A stretch of 64,000 nucleotides of DNA from contig CAYRUZ010000001.1 in the NCBI GenBank assembly GCA_964427895.1, forward strand, positions 1 to 64,000, in the 5' to 3' direction. Each line of letters begins with the position of its first letter. Position 1 is the stretch's first letter. A model generated the notes under the pieces. It did no database searches and was not told the origin of the DNA. It saw only the letters and a list, made by a program, of their open reading frames with translations. This stretch comes from CAYRUZ01 sp964427895 (GTDB taxonomy: Bacteria; Patescibacteriota; Gracilibacteria; Peribacterales; Peribacteraceae). The translations under genes and the position numbers were made by a program. Of this stretch, positions 41,205 through 49,661 are shown piece by piece.

Positions 41205-41341
41205 GCGATCAACGGCCCGCGTCGGCGTGCGAAGACCGTTGCCCGGTGTGTGGCGGCCACCTCACGGAGCGTCGCCTCAAGAAGCACTGCGATACGTGCG
41301 GGATTCTCTGCGAGACGTGTTGCGATAATGGAAAGGCGTGA
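41201..41341 (+). CDS. 46-residue zinc-ribbon microprotein
   Basis: MSDQRPASACEDRCPVCGGH begins the protein; then HCDTCG and LCETCCDNGKA. CPVC and CDTC form an evident zinc-ribbon pair, with extra Cys at the end (CETCC). It starts within the stop of the lipoprotein gene (ATGA), so it is translationally coupled, and its stop is 42 nt before ogt. Basic RRLKK between the knuckles could contact nucleic acid. Family unknown. Confidence 0.65.
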   Translation: MSDQRPASACEDRCPVCGGHLTERRLKKHCDTCGILCETCCDNGKA

Positions 41342-41383
41342 AGATTCTTGGTACTGCCACTAGTCTCCCGTATTCTTTTTGCT

Positions 41384-41860
41384 ATGGAAACTGCAGAAAC
41401 GCTCGTGACTGATTATCTCAATACGCCGCTTGGATGGGTGCGCTTAACGGCGGATGAGAGAGGTCTGCGTTCGTGCGATTTCGTCACGAAGCCGGGAAAG
41501 GCGCAGGGCATGAATGCCGTGCTGTCCCGTTCCAAGAAGGAGTTCGGGGAGTATTTCGCCGGAAAACGGAAGAGCTTCACCATTCCGTTCTCGCGCGGTG
41601 GAACCGAATTCCAAAACGCGGTGTGGCATCAGATTGAATCTGTTCCCTTCGGTCAGCGCATGTCGTACGGCGAGATCGCTCGCAGCATCAAGCGTCCCCG
41701 CGCCGTTCGGGCCGTCGGTACCGCAGTGGGCGCCAATCCGCTGCCGGTCGTGGTTCCGTGTCACCGGATCGTGTCGTCCGGACCGGTCGACGCCGGCCAC
41801 TTTTCCGCCGGCCGATGGCGCAAGACGTGGCTCTTGCGCCATGAGCAGGAGGGCGAATAG
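41384..41860 (+). CDS. ogt: O6-methylguanine-DNA methyltransferase (Ogt/MGMT)
   Basis: Suicide repair protein that takes the alkyl group from O6-alkylguanine. 158 residues; active-site VVVPCHRIVSS with the acceptor Cys, FQNAVWHQIESVPFGQRMSYGEIA and RAVGTAVGANPLP match the DNA-binding domain. ATG 41,384 follows TATTCT (41,371-41,376) by 7 nt, so upstream in-frame codons are rejected. Confidence 0.94.
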   Translation: METAETLVTDYLNTPLGWVRLTADERGLRSCDFVTKPGKAQGMNAVLSRSKKEFGEYFAGKRKSFTIPFSRGGTEFQNAVWHQIESVPFGQRMSYGEIARSIKRPRAVRAVGTAVGANPLPVVVPCHRIVSSGPVDAGHFSAGRWRKTWLLRHEQEGE

Positions 41861-41951
41861 CCCGAATTTGGCTCTGGAAGTCAAAAAGAAGCCAGAATTT
41901 CGTCGATTTCCCTCTGGACCTCCGCCAAAAAATCTTTACACTCGGCGAACT

Positions 41952-41969
41952 GCGCTCCCTTCGGAGCGC
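41952..41969 (+). promoter_or_regulatory. small perfect hairpin in the typA leader
   Basis: GCGCTCC (41,952-41,958) / GGAGCGC (41,963-41,969) with loop CTTC, 21 nt before the typA start. A possible promoter TGGACC-16-TACACT lies just upstream. CTTC is a UUCG-like stable loop type; it may be a leader stabiliser. Confidence 0.35.
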
Positions 41970-41990
41970 GTGCCAATTTCTCGCGTTTTT

Positions 41991-43790
41991 ATGCCCATCC
42001 GCAACATCGCCATCATCGCACACGTCGACCATGGCAAAACCACCCTCGTCGACGCGCTCCTCAAGCAGGGCGGCGCCTTCGCGGAACACGAGAAAGATGA
42101 GGCCGGAGAATTGATCATGGACAGCAATGCCCAGGAAAAAGAGCGTGGCATCACGATCTTCGCGAAGAACGCGTCGATCAATTACAAGGACTGCAAGATC
42201 AACCTGATCGACACGCCGGGACACGCCGACTTCGGATCCGAAGTGGAGCGCATCCTGCGCACAGTCGACTGCGTGCTGCTGCTCGTCGACGCCCAGGAAG
42301 GGCCGATGCCGCAGACGAAGTTCGTGCTCAAGAAATCGCTCGAGCTCGGCATGAAGCCGATTGTCGTCATCAACAAGATCGACAAGCCGGCCGCTCGCCC
42401 GATGGAAGTGATCGATATGGTCTTCGATCTTTTCGTCGCGCTCGGTGCCAACGACGAACAGGTCGACTTCCCCTACATCTTCGCGATTGCTCGCGAAGGG
42501 GTGGCGAAGCGCAAGCTTGATGACACGTCCAAGGACCTCACGCCGCTCTTCGACCTCATCATGGAGAAGGTCGCACCGGCAACCGAAGACACGAGCAAGC
42601 CCTTCCGCATGCAGCCGTCCTCCCTCGGATTCGACAACTACGTCGGACGCCTGGGCATCGGCCGCGTGTACGAAGGAGTGGTGAAGACCGGCGATACGGT
42701 GTACATCAAGAAGCCCGATGGCAGCCAGCGCACGGCGAAGATCTCCAAGGTGTACGTCTACAAGGGCCTCAATCGCACAGAAGTGCCGGAAGGCAAGGCG
42801 GGCGACATCGTCATCCTCGCCGGTATCCCCGATATCTACGTGGGAGAGACTATCACGACGGATGAGAAGGCGGAGCCTCTGCCGGCCATCCACATCGATC
42901 CGCCGACGGTCACGATGACCTTCCTCGTCAACAACTCGCCGTTCGCGGGACGCGAAGGCAAGCTCGTCACGACGCGTCACATCAAGGCGCGTCTGGAGAA
43001 AGAGAAGGAGACGAACGTCGGTCTCGAAGTGGAGGAAATCCCGAACTCCGATGCGTACAAAGTCTCCGGCCGCGGGGAACTCCACCTCTCGGTGCTTTTG
43101 GAATCCATGCGTCGCGAAGGCTTTGAAATCCAGGTGAGCCGCCCGCAGGTGATCATGCGCGAAACCGCGACTGGTAAGGAGGAGCCGATCGAGCAGGCCA
43201 TCATCGACGTGCCGGAGGCTTCAAGCGGAACCATCATCGACATGCTCAGCCGCCGCAAAGGAGAAATGGTCGACATGCGCACCATGGAAGGACAGACGCG
43301 TCTGGAATTCAAAGTCCCGACGCGCGGACTCCTCGGTTTCCGCGGCGAATTCATCATCGAGACCCGTGGCGAAGGCATCCTGACGCACTCGTTCATCGGT
43401 TACGAGCCGTACAAGGGCGATCTGCCGGGCCGCACGCGCGGTTCCATCATTTCCATGATGACCGGCGAGGCGACGGCGTACGACCTCTGGAAGATCGAGG
43501 AGCGCGGCATTCTCTTCATCACGCCGGGCACCAAGATGTACGAAGGCATGATCATCGGCGAATCCGCCAAGGATCAGGACATGGCCGTGAACGTGACGAA
43601 GGGAAAGAAGCTCACGAACACGCGCGCATCCGGTACCGACGAAGCGGTGAACCTCACGCCGGTGAAACCGATGAGCCTCGAGCAGGCTCTCGAGTACATC
43701 GATGATGATGAGCTTGTCGAGATCACGCCGGAGAACATCCGCCTGCGCAAGAAGCTCCTGACGGAGAACGAGCGCAAGCGCGCGAAGTAA
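41991..43790 (+). CDS. typA: translational GTPase TypA/BipA
   Basis: 599-residue ribosome-associated GTPase. G1 AHVDHGKTT, G2 region in KERGIT, G3 DTPGHADFG, G4 NKID; then elongation-factor domains and the TypA-specific C-terminus (GLLGFRGEFIIETRGEGI). ATG 41,991 gives the family start MPIRNIAIIAHVDHG; the long open frame before it is overlap with ogt. Leader ends in a T/C-rich stretch. Confidence 0.96.
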   Translation: MPIRNIAIIAHVDHGKTTLVDALLKQGGAFAEHEKDEAGELIMDSNAQEKERGITIFAKNASINYKDCKINLIDTPGHADFGSEVERILRTVDCVLLLVDAQEGPMPQTKFVLKKSLELGMKPIVVINKIDKPAARPMEVIDMVFDLFVALGANDEQVDFPYIFAIAREGVAKRKLDDTSKDLTPLFDLIMEKVAPATEDTSKPFRMQPSSLGFDNYVGRLGIGRVYEGVVKTGDTVYIKKPDGSQRTAKISKVYVYKGLNRTEVPEGKAGDIVILAGIPDIYVGETITTDEKAEPLPAIHIDPPTVTMTFLVNNSPFAGREGKLVTTRHIKARLEKEKETNVGLEVEEIPNSDAYKVSGRGELHLSVLLESMRREGFEIQVSRPQVIMRETATGKEEPIEQAIIDVPEASSGTIIDMLSRRKGEMVDMRTMEGQTRLEFKVPTRGLLGFRGEFIIETRGEGILTHSFIGYEPYKGDLPGRTRGSIISMMTGEATAYDLWKIEERGILFITPGTKMYEGMIIGESAKDQDMAVNVTKGKKLTNTRASGTDEAVNLTPVKPMSLEQALEYIDDDELVEITPENIRLRKKLLTENERKRAK

Positions 43791-45071
43791 TCACGGCAGC
43801 TCGTACCGCCGCACGTCCTTCGGTGCCATGTGGCCCTCAGCGTCGTATTTGCCCGTGCCGAGTTGCACTTGGAGGTAATCGAAGACCGAGTAGGACAGGC
43901 TGTGGTTGTCGTTCCACCGAATGTCATACTGGCTGCTCAATCCCTGGCCCCCATTGAGCGACTCATTCTCCGGGAGCTCTACGGCAAGCCAACTCGTGTC
44001 CTTCTGGAGGTCGATGACGTACAGCCGGTTCTCCGCGCTCGAGTCTTCTTTCGACGTGCGCGGCAGGGCGATATACCGGTGATTCGTCGAGAGTTTCTCT
44101 CCGCCGAAGGTGCTGCGGTAGACATCGTTCACCGCCATCTTCTCGATGCCGAATGTCGGCGTATAGCGGTACAAATCTCCACCCGGGTGATCGGTCTCCA
44201 TCAAGATGAACTGCAGCACGACGCCTTCGCAGACTGGCTGTGCGTAGTATCGAAGTGTGTAGTTGTACTCATCCTGAAGTACGGGAAGGGCCTCCTTCAC
44301 GCTTTCCAATGACACGCTCTGCGTGCCCGCATCCGTGTCGACGCGGACGATCTGCGCGTCCCACATTTTTTCAGCGGCCGTTTCGCCGGCATAGAATCCG
44401 TAGCGCACTTCGTACCGCACCGCGCAATCGGCGCGGTGATCCAGACGAAGCAGCGGTCCGCGTTCGGCGATTTGCTGGAACGTCGTGCTGGGAAGATCCG
44501 TGCGTTTATCGAGGACTCGCCAGAGAACGCTCGCGATGTCCTGCCTGCGCACCAATTGTTCGAACGATTCGAGTGAATAGTGCAGGGCGTTTTTTTCGGC
44601 AAGAGTGTCGATATAGGGCTTGAACCAGGGCTGCGTTGGATTGCTCTTCGGGACCGAGAGCTCCAACCCGTTCGCGATGATTTTGCTCATCTCCACGAGA
44701 TTCACAAAGCGCGACGGATGGAAGGTACCGTCCGGATAACCGTTGATGATGCCGAGTTGCACCGCGTTGCACAGGTCGTCCGCGTACCACACCTCTGCAG
44801 GAACATCCGAGAAAGGCGCGTGCCCCTTGCAGCCTCCTCCGACGGGCAGTTGCGAACGCTCGCGCTCGCGCATGATCACCTTCACCAATTCCGCCCGGTT
44901 GAGATAATTCATGCCCCGGAAATATCCGTCCGCGTAGCCCGGCATCAATCCCTTTTCTTCCATGGAATGGATCGGCTCGGCGAATGGGTGCGTGTCGGAG
45001 ACGTCGTTGAACGCCGACGCGGCCGACGGCAGGAACAGCAGAAACGTGAGGGTGTATCGAAGCAATCGCAT
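43791..45071 (-). CDS. SLH-domain surface protein
   Basis: 426 residues with signal peptide (MRLLRYTLTFLLFLPSAASA). Three SLH-type repeats occupy about residues 20-195: FNDVSDTHPFAEPIHSMEEK/GLMPGYADGYFRG, FSDVPAEVWYADDLCNAVQ/LGIINGYPDGTFHP, and WFKPYIDTLAEKNAL. The remaining ~230 residues look beta-rich without a known motif. SLH domains anchor proteins to cell-wall polymer, so this is a surface protein. On the minus strand TACGCT (45,079-45,084) ends 7 nt before the ATG. Confidence 0.87.
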   Translation of the reverse strand: MRLLRYTLTFLLFLPSAASAFNDVSDTHPFAEPIHSMEEKGLMPGYADGYFRGMNYLNRAELVKVIMRERERSQLPVGGGCKGHAPFSDVPAEVWYADDLCNAVQLGIINGYPDGTFHPSRFVNLVEMSKIIANGLELSVPKSNPTQPWFKPYIDTLAEKNALHYSLESFEQLVRRQDIASVLWRVLDKRTDLPSTTFQQIAERGPLLRLDHRADCAVRYEVRYGFYAGETAAEKMWDAQIVRVDTDAGTQSVSLESVKEALPVLQDEYNYTLRYYAQPVCEGVVLQFILMETDHPGGDLYRYTPTFGIEKMAVNDVYRSTFGGEKLSTNHRYIALPRTSKEDSSAENRLYVIDLQKDTSWLAVELPENESLNGGQGLSSQYDIRWNDNHSLSYSVFDYLQVQLGTGKYDAEGHMAPKDVRRYELP

Positions 45072-45107
45072 GGAGATCAGCGTACTCCCAACCTGCGACC
45101 AATGCCA

Positions 45108-46226
45108 TTAACGGCTGCTCGGCAGCCCTTTGGGCGTGGGGATGGATGAGCGGATGCGAGCGCTGGCGTCGCGCCAAATGCAGGCGGTCCGGTTCGACGT
45201 GCCGCACCGCGTCGGCAAATTGTCCCGATAGACCAGCATGCGGAACAAGGAGACGATCATCTCCCTGCGCGACAGCCCGTGCACGCCGTCGAAGCTCTTG
45301 TTGGCGAAGTCGTACAACCCCATCGTCTGGGCGTTTCCCGCTGCTACCGCGAACCAATCCGTGGCTTTCACGTCGCGGAAGATGGGAGCGGCGAGAGCGG
45401 GGATGCGACAGGCTTTCGTGATCATCGTCGCGGCTTCGACGCGGCGAATGCGAGCAGACGGTTTGAACAACGCGGTTCCTCCGCTCATCGTCACGACGCC
45501 GAGCTTATAGGCGGTTTTGACGTACGGGCTGTACCAATCGGTGTCCGTGACGTCGCGGAACGGTTCGGTCGCATCGGCAACGAGGGGATTGCCGCAGGCA
45601 AGCAGGATCATTTTGAGTCCTTCCGCGCGCGAAACATCGTCGGTCCCGTGCAGCTCGCCGTCCGATTTTCCATCGATGATGCCGCGACGCAGCATCTCGA
45701 TTGCCGCACGTCCTTCTTCATCGGTGATGCGCGTATCAGCGAACGGCGCGTGGTAGCTGGCCACGTCATTGAGGACAGGATCCTCGTAATCCGCTACAGG
45801 TACGGCTTTCCAATCGGGGCACGCGGAGGCGAAAGCTTTCGCTTGGCCTTCGTATGACGCGCTGCCATTGCGCTCCGATGTCATGAGGATTTTTAGAAGA
45901 CCGAGACATCCGGAGCTTTCCGCGGGAGCGACGGCCGTGGAACGACAGAGGGTTTCATAGCGGCGCTTGTCGTTTTCCGTGTAGGACTGGCGGTCGATGC
46001 GCTTCTGCAAATCCGCGCATACTTCTGCGGTACAGATTTTGTCGTACTGTGCCGAGAGGGTGGAGTATTCGCCGGAGGCAGGGTCGGCTTGCAACAATTG
46101 CGAGCGCAGCTCGCTGCAGGTAGTGCCGGTCGCGGCGGCATGGCCTGTCGCCACAAATCCACCACATGTTGCCGCGGCAATGAGAAGCGGGATTGCCGAT
46201 TGACGCGCACGGGCAAGCAGAATCAC
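45108..46226 (-). CDS. SLH-domain surface protein with Cys-rich N-terminal region
   Basis: 372 residues from GTG, signal peptide ending GHAAA. The N-terminal ~100 residues contain regularly placed Cys (TTCSELR, KICTAEVCADL, TLCRSTA, GCLGLL) probably in disulfides; SLH-like repeats follow at about 160-340 (FADTRITDEEGRAAIEML/RRGIIDG, FRDVTDTDWYSPYVKTAYKLGV, FRDVKATDWFAVAAGNAQTMGL). TACAAT on the minus strand (46,233-46,238) ends 6 nt before the GTG. Same strand as the other SLH gene, but each has its own start signal. Confidence 0.87.
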   Translation of the reverse strand: MILLARARQSAIPLLIAAATCGGFVATGHAAATGTTCSELRSQLLQADPASGEYSTLSAQYDKICTAEVCADLQKRIDRQSYTENDKRRYETLCRSTAVAPAESSGCLGLLKILMTSERNGSASYEGQAKAFASACPDWKAVPVADYEDPVLNDVASYHAPFADTRITDEEGRAAIEMLRRGIIDGKSDGELHGTDDVSRAEGLKMILLACGNPLVADATEPFRDVTDTDWYSPYVKTAYKLGVVTMSGGTALFKPSARIRRVEAATMITKACRIPALAAPIFRDVKATDWFAVAAGNAQTMGLYDFANKSFDGVHGLSRREMIVSLFRMLVYRDNLPTRCGTSNRTACIWRDASARIRSSIPTPKGLPSSR

Positions 46227-46263
46227 GCCTCTATTGTACGAAGGGCAAAAACAAGAACAATTG

Positions 46264-46515
46264 TCAGACGCGTCGAAGGACGTTAAGCCAGAAGAGCGCG
46301 ATGAGGCCCACGAGCAGCCCGACCAGCATGGCGCAACTGAAGCTCAGCGGCATGGGCCACCCCAGGCGCAGAGCCTGAAAAGATCGCGCCCCGACACAGA
46401 ATGCCAATGCACCGATGACGAGATCCCAGCTCATTTCCCAGCCGCTTTCGCGGTACACGCGACTGGCGGTGTATCCGAGGAGAAGGCCGATAGAGGTGAA
46501 GACCAGCAGGTCCAT
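46264..46515 (-). CDS. small membrane protein, YeaQ/GlsB-like
   Basis: 83 residues with three hydrophobic segments; MDLLVFTSIGLLLGYTASRV and a Gly/Ala-rich second helix resemble the YeaQ/YmgE/GlsB family of small membrane proteins, but the match is loose. No good Shine-Dalgarno site; GACAAT lies about 20 nt upstream. A stand-alone gene between an SLH gene and the Cys-rich protein gene. Confidence 0.6.
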   Translation of the reverse strand: MDLLVFTSIGLLLGYTASRVYRESGWEMSWDLVIGALAFCVGARSFQALRLGWPMPLSFSCAMLVGLLVGLIALFWLNVLRRV

Positions 46516-46580
46516 GGCGGTGGGGAGGGGGCTATTGTCTACAAAGACGCAGCGAGCGCCAGATTCTTAAGAGGAAGATG

Positions 46581-46610
46581 TTGACATAAAATACATTTTA
46601 ATTTTAAATA
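46581..46610 (+). promoter_or_regulatory. AT-rich promoter of the Cys-rich protein
   Basis: Perfect -35 TTGACA (46,581-46,586) and -10 candidates TTAAAT at 17 nt or TAAATA at 18 nt (46,604-46,610), in a 50-nt AT-rich patch. A C/T-rich leader (CTTTTTCTTCCTTTT) runs up to ATG 46,632. Confidence 0.6.
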
Positions 46611-46631
46611 TACAACCTTTTTCTTCCTTTT

Positions 46632-47594
46632 ATGTTCCGAAGCCTGCGATCCCTCGCCGTCAGTCTGCCGCTGTCCGCCAGTACGATCGCCATGCTCGTG
46701 GGCGGTGCGACCGGTTCCGCCGCCGGGGCATTCGACTTGGGCGGCAGCGCCGACGCGTCGCCGTTCAACGTCGATATCGGGGCGTATTTCGCTAGCCATC
46801 CGGAGTTGTTCGCCAAGGTGAATCCGAGCAACGCCTGCCCTCTTCCGCCCCCCGGTCCGCTGCCGCCGAATTGCCATCGCGACTGCGAGAACATCTTTGA
46901 TAATGGAGGATGTCCGGTGTGTACCATCCGCTGCGACGGATCGAGCGGGTACACCCCGTGTCCGCCCGTCGAGCTGCCGCATGTCGGCAAGGGCTGTTAT
47001 ACGAAGTGCAGCGATGACGTGAATGGTTGCCCGGTCTGCGTGGAAGAGTGCTACGACCTGGGAGACCCCCCGCCTCCGCCCGTTTCCTGTCCCGACGTGA
47101 AGCTTTGGCCGGTCGGTCCGACGTGCTCCAACAAGTGTTCGCGCGATGCCAACGGCTGTACAACCTGCACCGAAGAATGCTTCCAGCCGCAGCAGGCACC
47201 GGCCCCGGATCCGTGGGTGAACATGCCTGCCCCCGCCTGTCCGGAGTTCCGCAAAGACGATCTCGGACCGGGTTGTTACTACGCCTGCAAGACCGGTGAA
47301 AACGGTTGCCCGGACTGTTGGGCAGAGTGCCCGGCGGCTCCCGCGCCGAGCTGCAAGTCGGAGCCGTTTGCGCCAGCTCCCAACGGCTGTTTCTACGACT
47401 GCACGACCAGCCCGGATTCCTGCCCAGTGTGTAACTTGAAGTGTGATCCGTGGGTGAACATGCCCCCACCCCCTCCCCCCAGCGGAAACTGCCATACGGG
47501 CCCATTTGATCCCGTTGCACCGGGTTGCTTCTACGACTGCGCCGATCGCGGAAACGGCTGCTTTGAATGCTCGGTGAAGTGCAGCCAATGGTAA
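46632..47594 (+). CDS. secreted protein of six Cys-rich modules (antistasin-like spacing)
   Basis: 320 residues. Signal peptide ends about residue 32. From residue 69 on there are six modules with identical Cys spacing, C-x11-C-x3-C-x6-C-x2-C-x3-C (first module x8 at the fourth gap): 36 Cys in total and none elsewhere. A typical core is NGCPVCVEEC, preceded by GCYTKCSDDV. Linkers are Pro-rich; PDPWVNMP occurs once and DPWVNMP again. The D..NGC..C core recalls antistasin-like domains, though I would not assign protease inhibition. All Cys are likely in disulfides, so it should need an oxidising exported environment; a DsbA-like protein is encoded at 55,412. Confidence 0.85.
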   Translation: MFRSLRSLAVSLPLSASTIAMLVGGATGSAAGAFDLGGSADASPFNVDIGAYFASHPELFAKVNPSNACPLPPPGPLPPNCHRDCENIFDNGGCPVCTIRCDGSSGYTPCPPVELPHVGKGCYTKCSDDVNGCPVCVEECYDLGDPPPPPVSCPDVKLWPVGPTCSNKCSRDANGCTTCTEECFQPQQAPAPDPWVNMPAPACPEFRKDDLGPGCYYACKTGENGCPDCWAECPAAPAPSCKSEPFAPAPNGCFYDCTTSPDSCPVCNLKCDPWVNMPPPPPPSGNCHTGPFDPVAPGCFYDCADRGNGCFECSVKCSQW

Positions 47595-47650
47595 GCCGAC
47601 AGAATCATTGACCCGCCGGTCACCGGACGTAGAATCCCTCCCTTGCCCTC

Positions 47651-48415
47651 ATGCGTCGCACCGCGGTGTCCCTAACGGCTCTCATCCTGGTGCTCCTTCC
47701 GAGGACCGCCTCTGCCCATATTTTCAGCGGAGCGGAATTTCCGGCATACATTTTCAGCGATACGCGCTTCTGGTTCTTTTTGCTGTGTAACGGCTTGCTC
47801 GTGACAGTCGGCGCATGGCACTTGGTGCGCATCATGAAGCGACACCAGCCAGCACCGATCGCGATTGCCGCGAGCATGACGACGTTCACGTTTGCCGCGT
47901 TCATGACGTCCTATGTTCTGCAGGTATTCCATCAAGTCGAACATGTCGCGCAGGTGTACCAGTATTGGCTCCTGCAACTTCCCGCGTCGCAGGCTCACGG
48001 CATCGTTTTTTTCGCTGATTTGGAGTGGAATCACTTCCTCTTCAATCTGTGTTATGAGATTGCACTTGGCATTTCGGCCCTCGGCTTCATTCGCGTGTTG
48101 TACCGGACGGACAATGCCACGTCGTTCAATCTCTTCGTGGTGTTCTATCCACTTATCATTCAAGGCTGGCACGTGGTTGAACACAGCGTGCGCATCATGG
48201 AACACATGCGGGTAGGATGCAGTCCTTGTCCGGGAATCCTCGACACACTGTTCGGCGTGCCGCTCATACCCCTGCATTATTGGTTCGATCTTTCGATGCT
48301 TTTCCTGCAGGGAGTCCTGTTCATATGGTTCGGTTTTCCGGCTTACTTCAGGGCTCGGCGAAAATTGAAGATGCAAATGCGTTTAACCCCGGCGCCCGTC
48401 CTGCAGGAGGCGTAA
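47651..48415 (+). CDS. His-rich polytopic membrane protein, unknown
   Basis: 254 residues. N-terminal signal-like segment (TALILVLLPRTASA) then about five TM helices. Conserved-looking His residues lie in or near helices (FHQVEHVAQVYQYW, EWNHFLFNLCYE, GWHVVEHSVRIMEHM, PLHYWFDLSML), which could bind metal or heme, but no known motif fits. Leader CCCTCCCTTGCCCTC before the ATG is almost all pyrimidine; TAGAAT lies about 17 nt upstream. Confidence 0.72.
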   Translation: MRRTAVSLTALILVLLPRTASAHIFSGAEFPAYIFSDTRFWFFLLCNGLLVTVGAWHLVRIMKRHQPAPIAIAASMTTFTFAAFMTSYVLQVFHQVEHVAQVYQYWLLQLPASQAHGIVFFADLEWNHFLFNLCYEIALGISALGFIRVLYRTDNATSFNLFVVFYPLIIQGWHVVEHSVRIMEHMRVGCSPCPGILDTLFGVPLIPLHYWFDLSMLFLQGVLFIWFGFPAYFRARRKLKMQMRLTPAPVLQEA

Positions 48416-48751
48416 TCAATACACTCGGGTTCCGGGTGTAATGCTTCCTTCGGGGAAACCAAGAAGCGCTACTCCATTGTCCGTATCGACGCCCATCGTG
48501 AGACACTCCGAGAGAAACGGACCGATTTGCTTCGGTTCGAAGTTCACGACGCAGACGACGAGTCGGCCGACGAGTTGATCGGGAGTGTAGAGCTGCGTGA
48601 TCTGCGCGGAGGATTTCTTCGTTCCCAGTTCGCCGAAATCGATGGTCAGTTTGTACGCGGGTTTGCGAGCCTCGGGGAATGCTTCGGCCGCGACGATGCG
48701 ACCAACGCGCATGTCCACCGTCCGGAATTGATCATAGGAAATCGTGTCCAT
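48416..48751 (-). CDS. csaA: CsaA-type tRNA-binding domain protein
   Basis: 111 residues from ATG 48,751: an OB-fold EMAP-II/MetRS C-terminal type domain with FRTVDMRVGRIVAAEAFP, ARKPAYKLTIDFG, KKSSAQIT, GRLVVCVVNFEPKQIGPFLSE and VALLGFPEGSITPGTRV. CsaA proteins are dimeric and reported as secretion-related chaperones that can bind tRNA-like structures. TAGCCT on the minus strand (48,758-48,763) ends 6 nt before this ATG. Confidence 0.93.
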   Translation of the reverse strand: MDTISYDQFRTVDMRVGRIVAAEAFPEARKPAYKLTIDFGELGTKKSSAQITQLYTPDQLVGRLVVCVVNFEPKQIGPFLSECLTMGVDTDNGVALLGFPEGSITPGTRVY

Positions 48752-48832
48752 GGCCAAAGGCTAGCTGCTTCTTATCCACAATCAAGAACCGCGTCTCTCC
48801 CCCGTGAAGAAGAGAGACGCGGCCGCGGTCAC

Positions 48833-49027
48833 TTATCGTTGCGCTTGGTGTGCCGGGGCGGGCGGACCGAAGGGCCCATCCAACCGATACTCGGCCCGGA
48901 CCATCGTCGGGAACGGCGTGTACTGTTGAGGGACGTAGCCCTCGACGTACACAGCCACCGACGTGCGGTGGGTGGAGCAACCGGCGAGCGAAAGAAGCAA
49001 CGCGGAGATCAGGAGAACCGTCTTCAT
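48833..49027 (-). CDS. small lipoprotein
   Basis: 64 residues from ATG 49,027: MKTVLLISALLLSLAGC with lipobox SLAGC, then a Tyr/Pro-rich mature part (YVEGYVPQQYTPFP) ending APAHQAQR. GGAGG (minus strand, 49,034-49,038) lies about 6 nt upstream. Function unknown. Confidence 0.75.
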   Translation of the reverse strand: MKTVLLISALLLSLAGCSTHRTSVAVYVEGYVPQQYTPFPTMVRAEYRLDGPFGPPAPAHQAQR

Positions 49028-49148
49028 ACAAACCTCCATGAGTGAGTGGCCTGTGGCAGCCGACCATGGCTGACACATACATATTGTACAATAAAATTAA
49101 CTTTCAGTCACTCTATGCTTCGTCGCATCCATCAGCCAGAATCAAGGC

Positions 49149-49661
49149 ATGAGACAGGTTGTTATCGTCGATGAACAGAACAACGAAGTGGGCCTTATGG
49201 AGATCGTCGCGGCCCACACCAACGGCGGCACCCTTCACCGTGCATTTTCCGTCTATGTGTTCAGTCCGGACGGAGCGAAAATCTGCATCCAGCGCCGCAG
49301 CGGCAAGAAAATGTTGTGGCCCCACATTTGGGCGAATACGTGCTGCAGTCATCCGTTCCCCGGTGAAAAAACGGACGCTGCGGCCGTGCGGCGATTGCCG
49401 GAGGAGTGCGGCATCAGTTGTCCGCTCGAAGAGGCGACGCACTTCGTGTATCGCGCGGACGATCCGAGTGGTGCCGGGACCGAGCACGAATACCTGGCGA
49501 TTTATCGCGGAACATACGAGGGTGATCTTGTGCCGAATCCAGACGAGATCGAGGAGTGGCGCTGGGTAGACGTCGAGTTGCTCAAAGAGGAAATGCGCGC
49601 GACTCCGCTCGCATTCGCTCCATGGTTCCATCTCGGGCTGAAGGCCCTGACGGGCGAGTGA
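49149..49661 (+). CDS. idi: isopentenyl-diphosphate delta-isomerase, type I
   Basis: Nudix-fold enzyme interconverting IPP and DMAPP. 170 residues. Active-site Cys in WANTCCSHPF, metal ligands in FSVYVF/SHP and the Nudix-like RRLPEECGIS, and Glu in TEHEYLAIY. CAGAAT (49,137-49,142) ends 6 nt before the ATG, close to the leaderless pattern. No other isoprenoid gene is adjacent. Confidence 0.93.
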   Translation: MRQVVIVDEQNNEVGLMEIVAAHTNGGTLHRAFSVYVFSPDGAKICIQRRSGKKMLWPHIWANTCCSHPFPGEKTDAAAVRRLPEECGISCPLEEATHFVYRADDPSGAGTEHEYLAIYRGTYEGDLVPNPDEIEEWRWVDVELLKEEMRATPLAFAPWFHLGLKALTGE

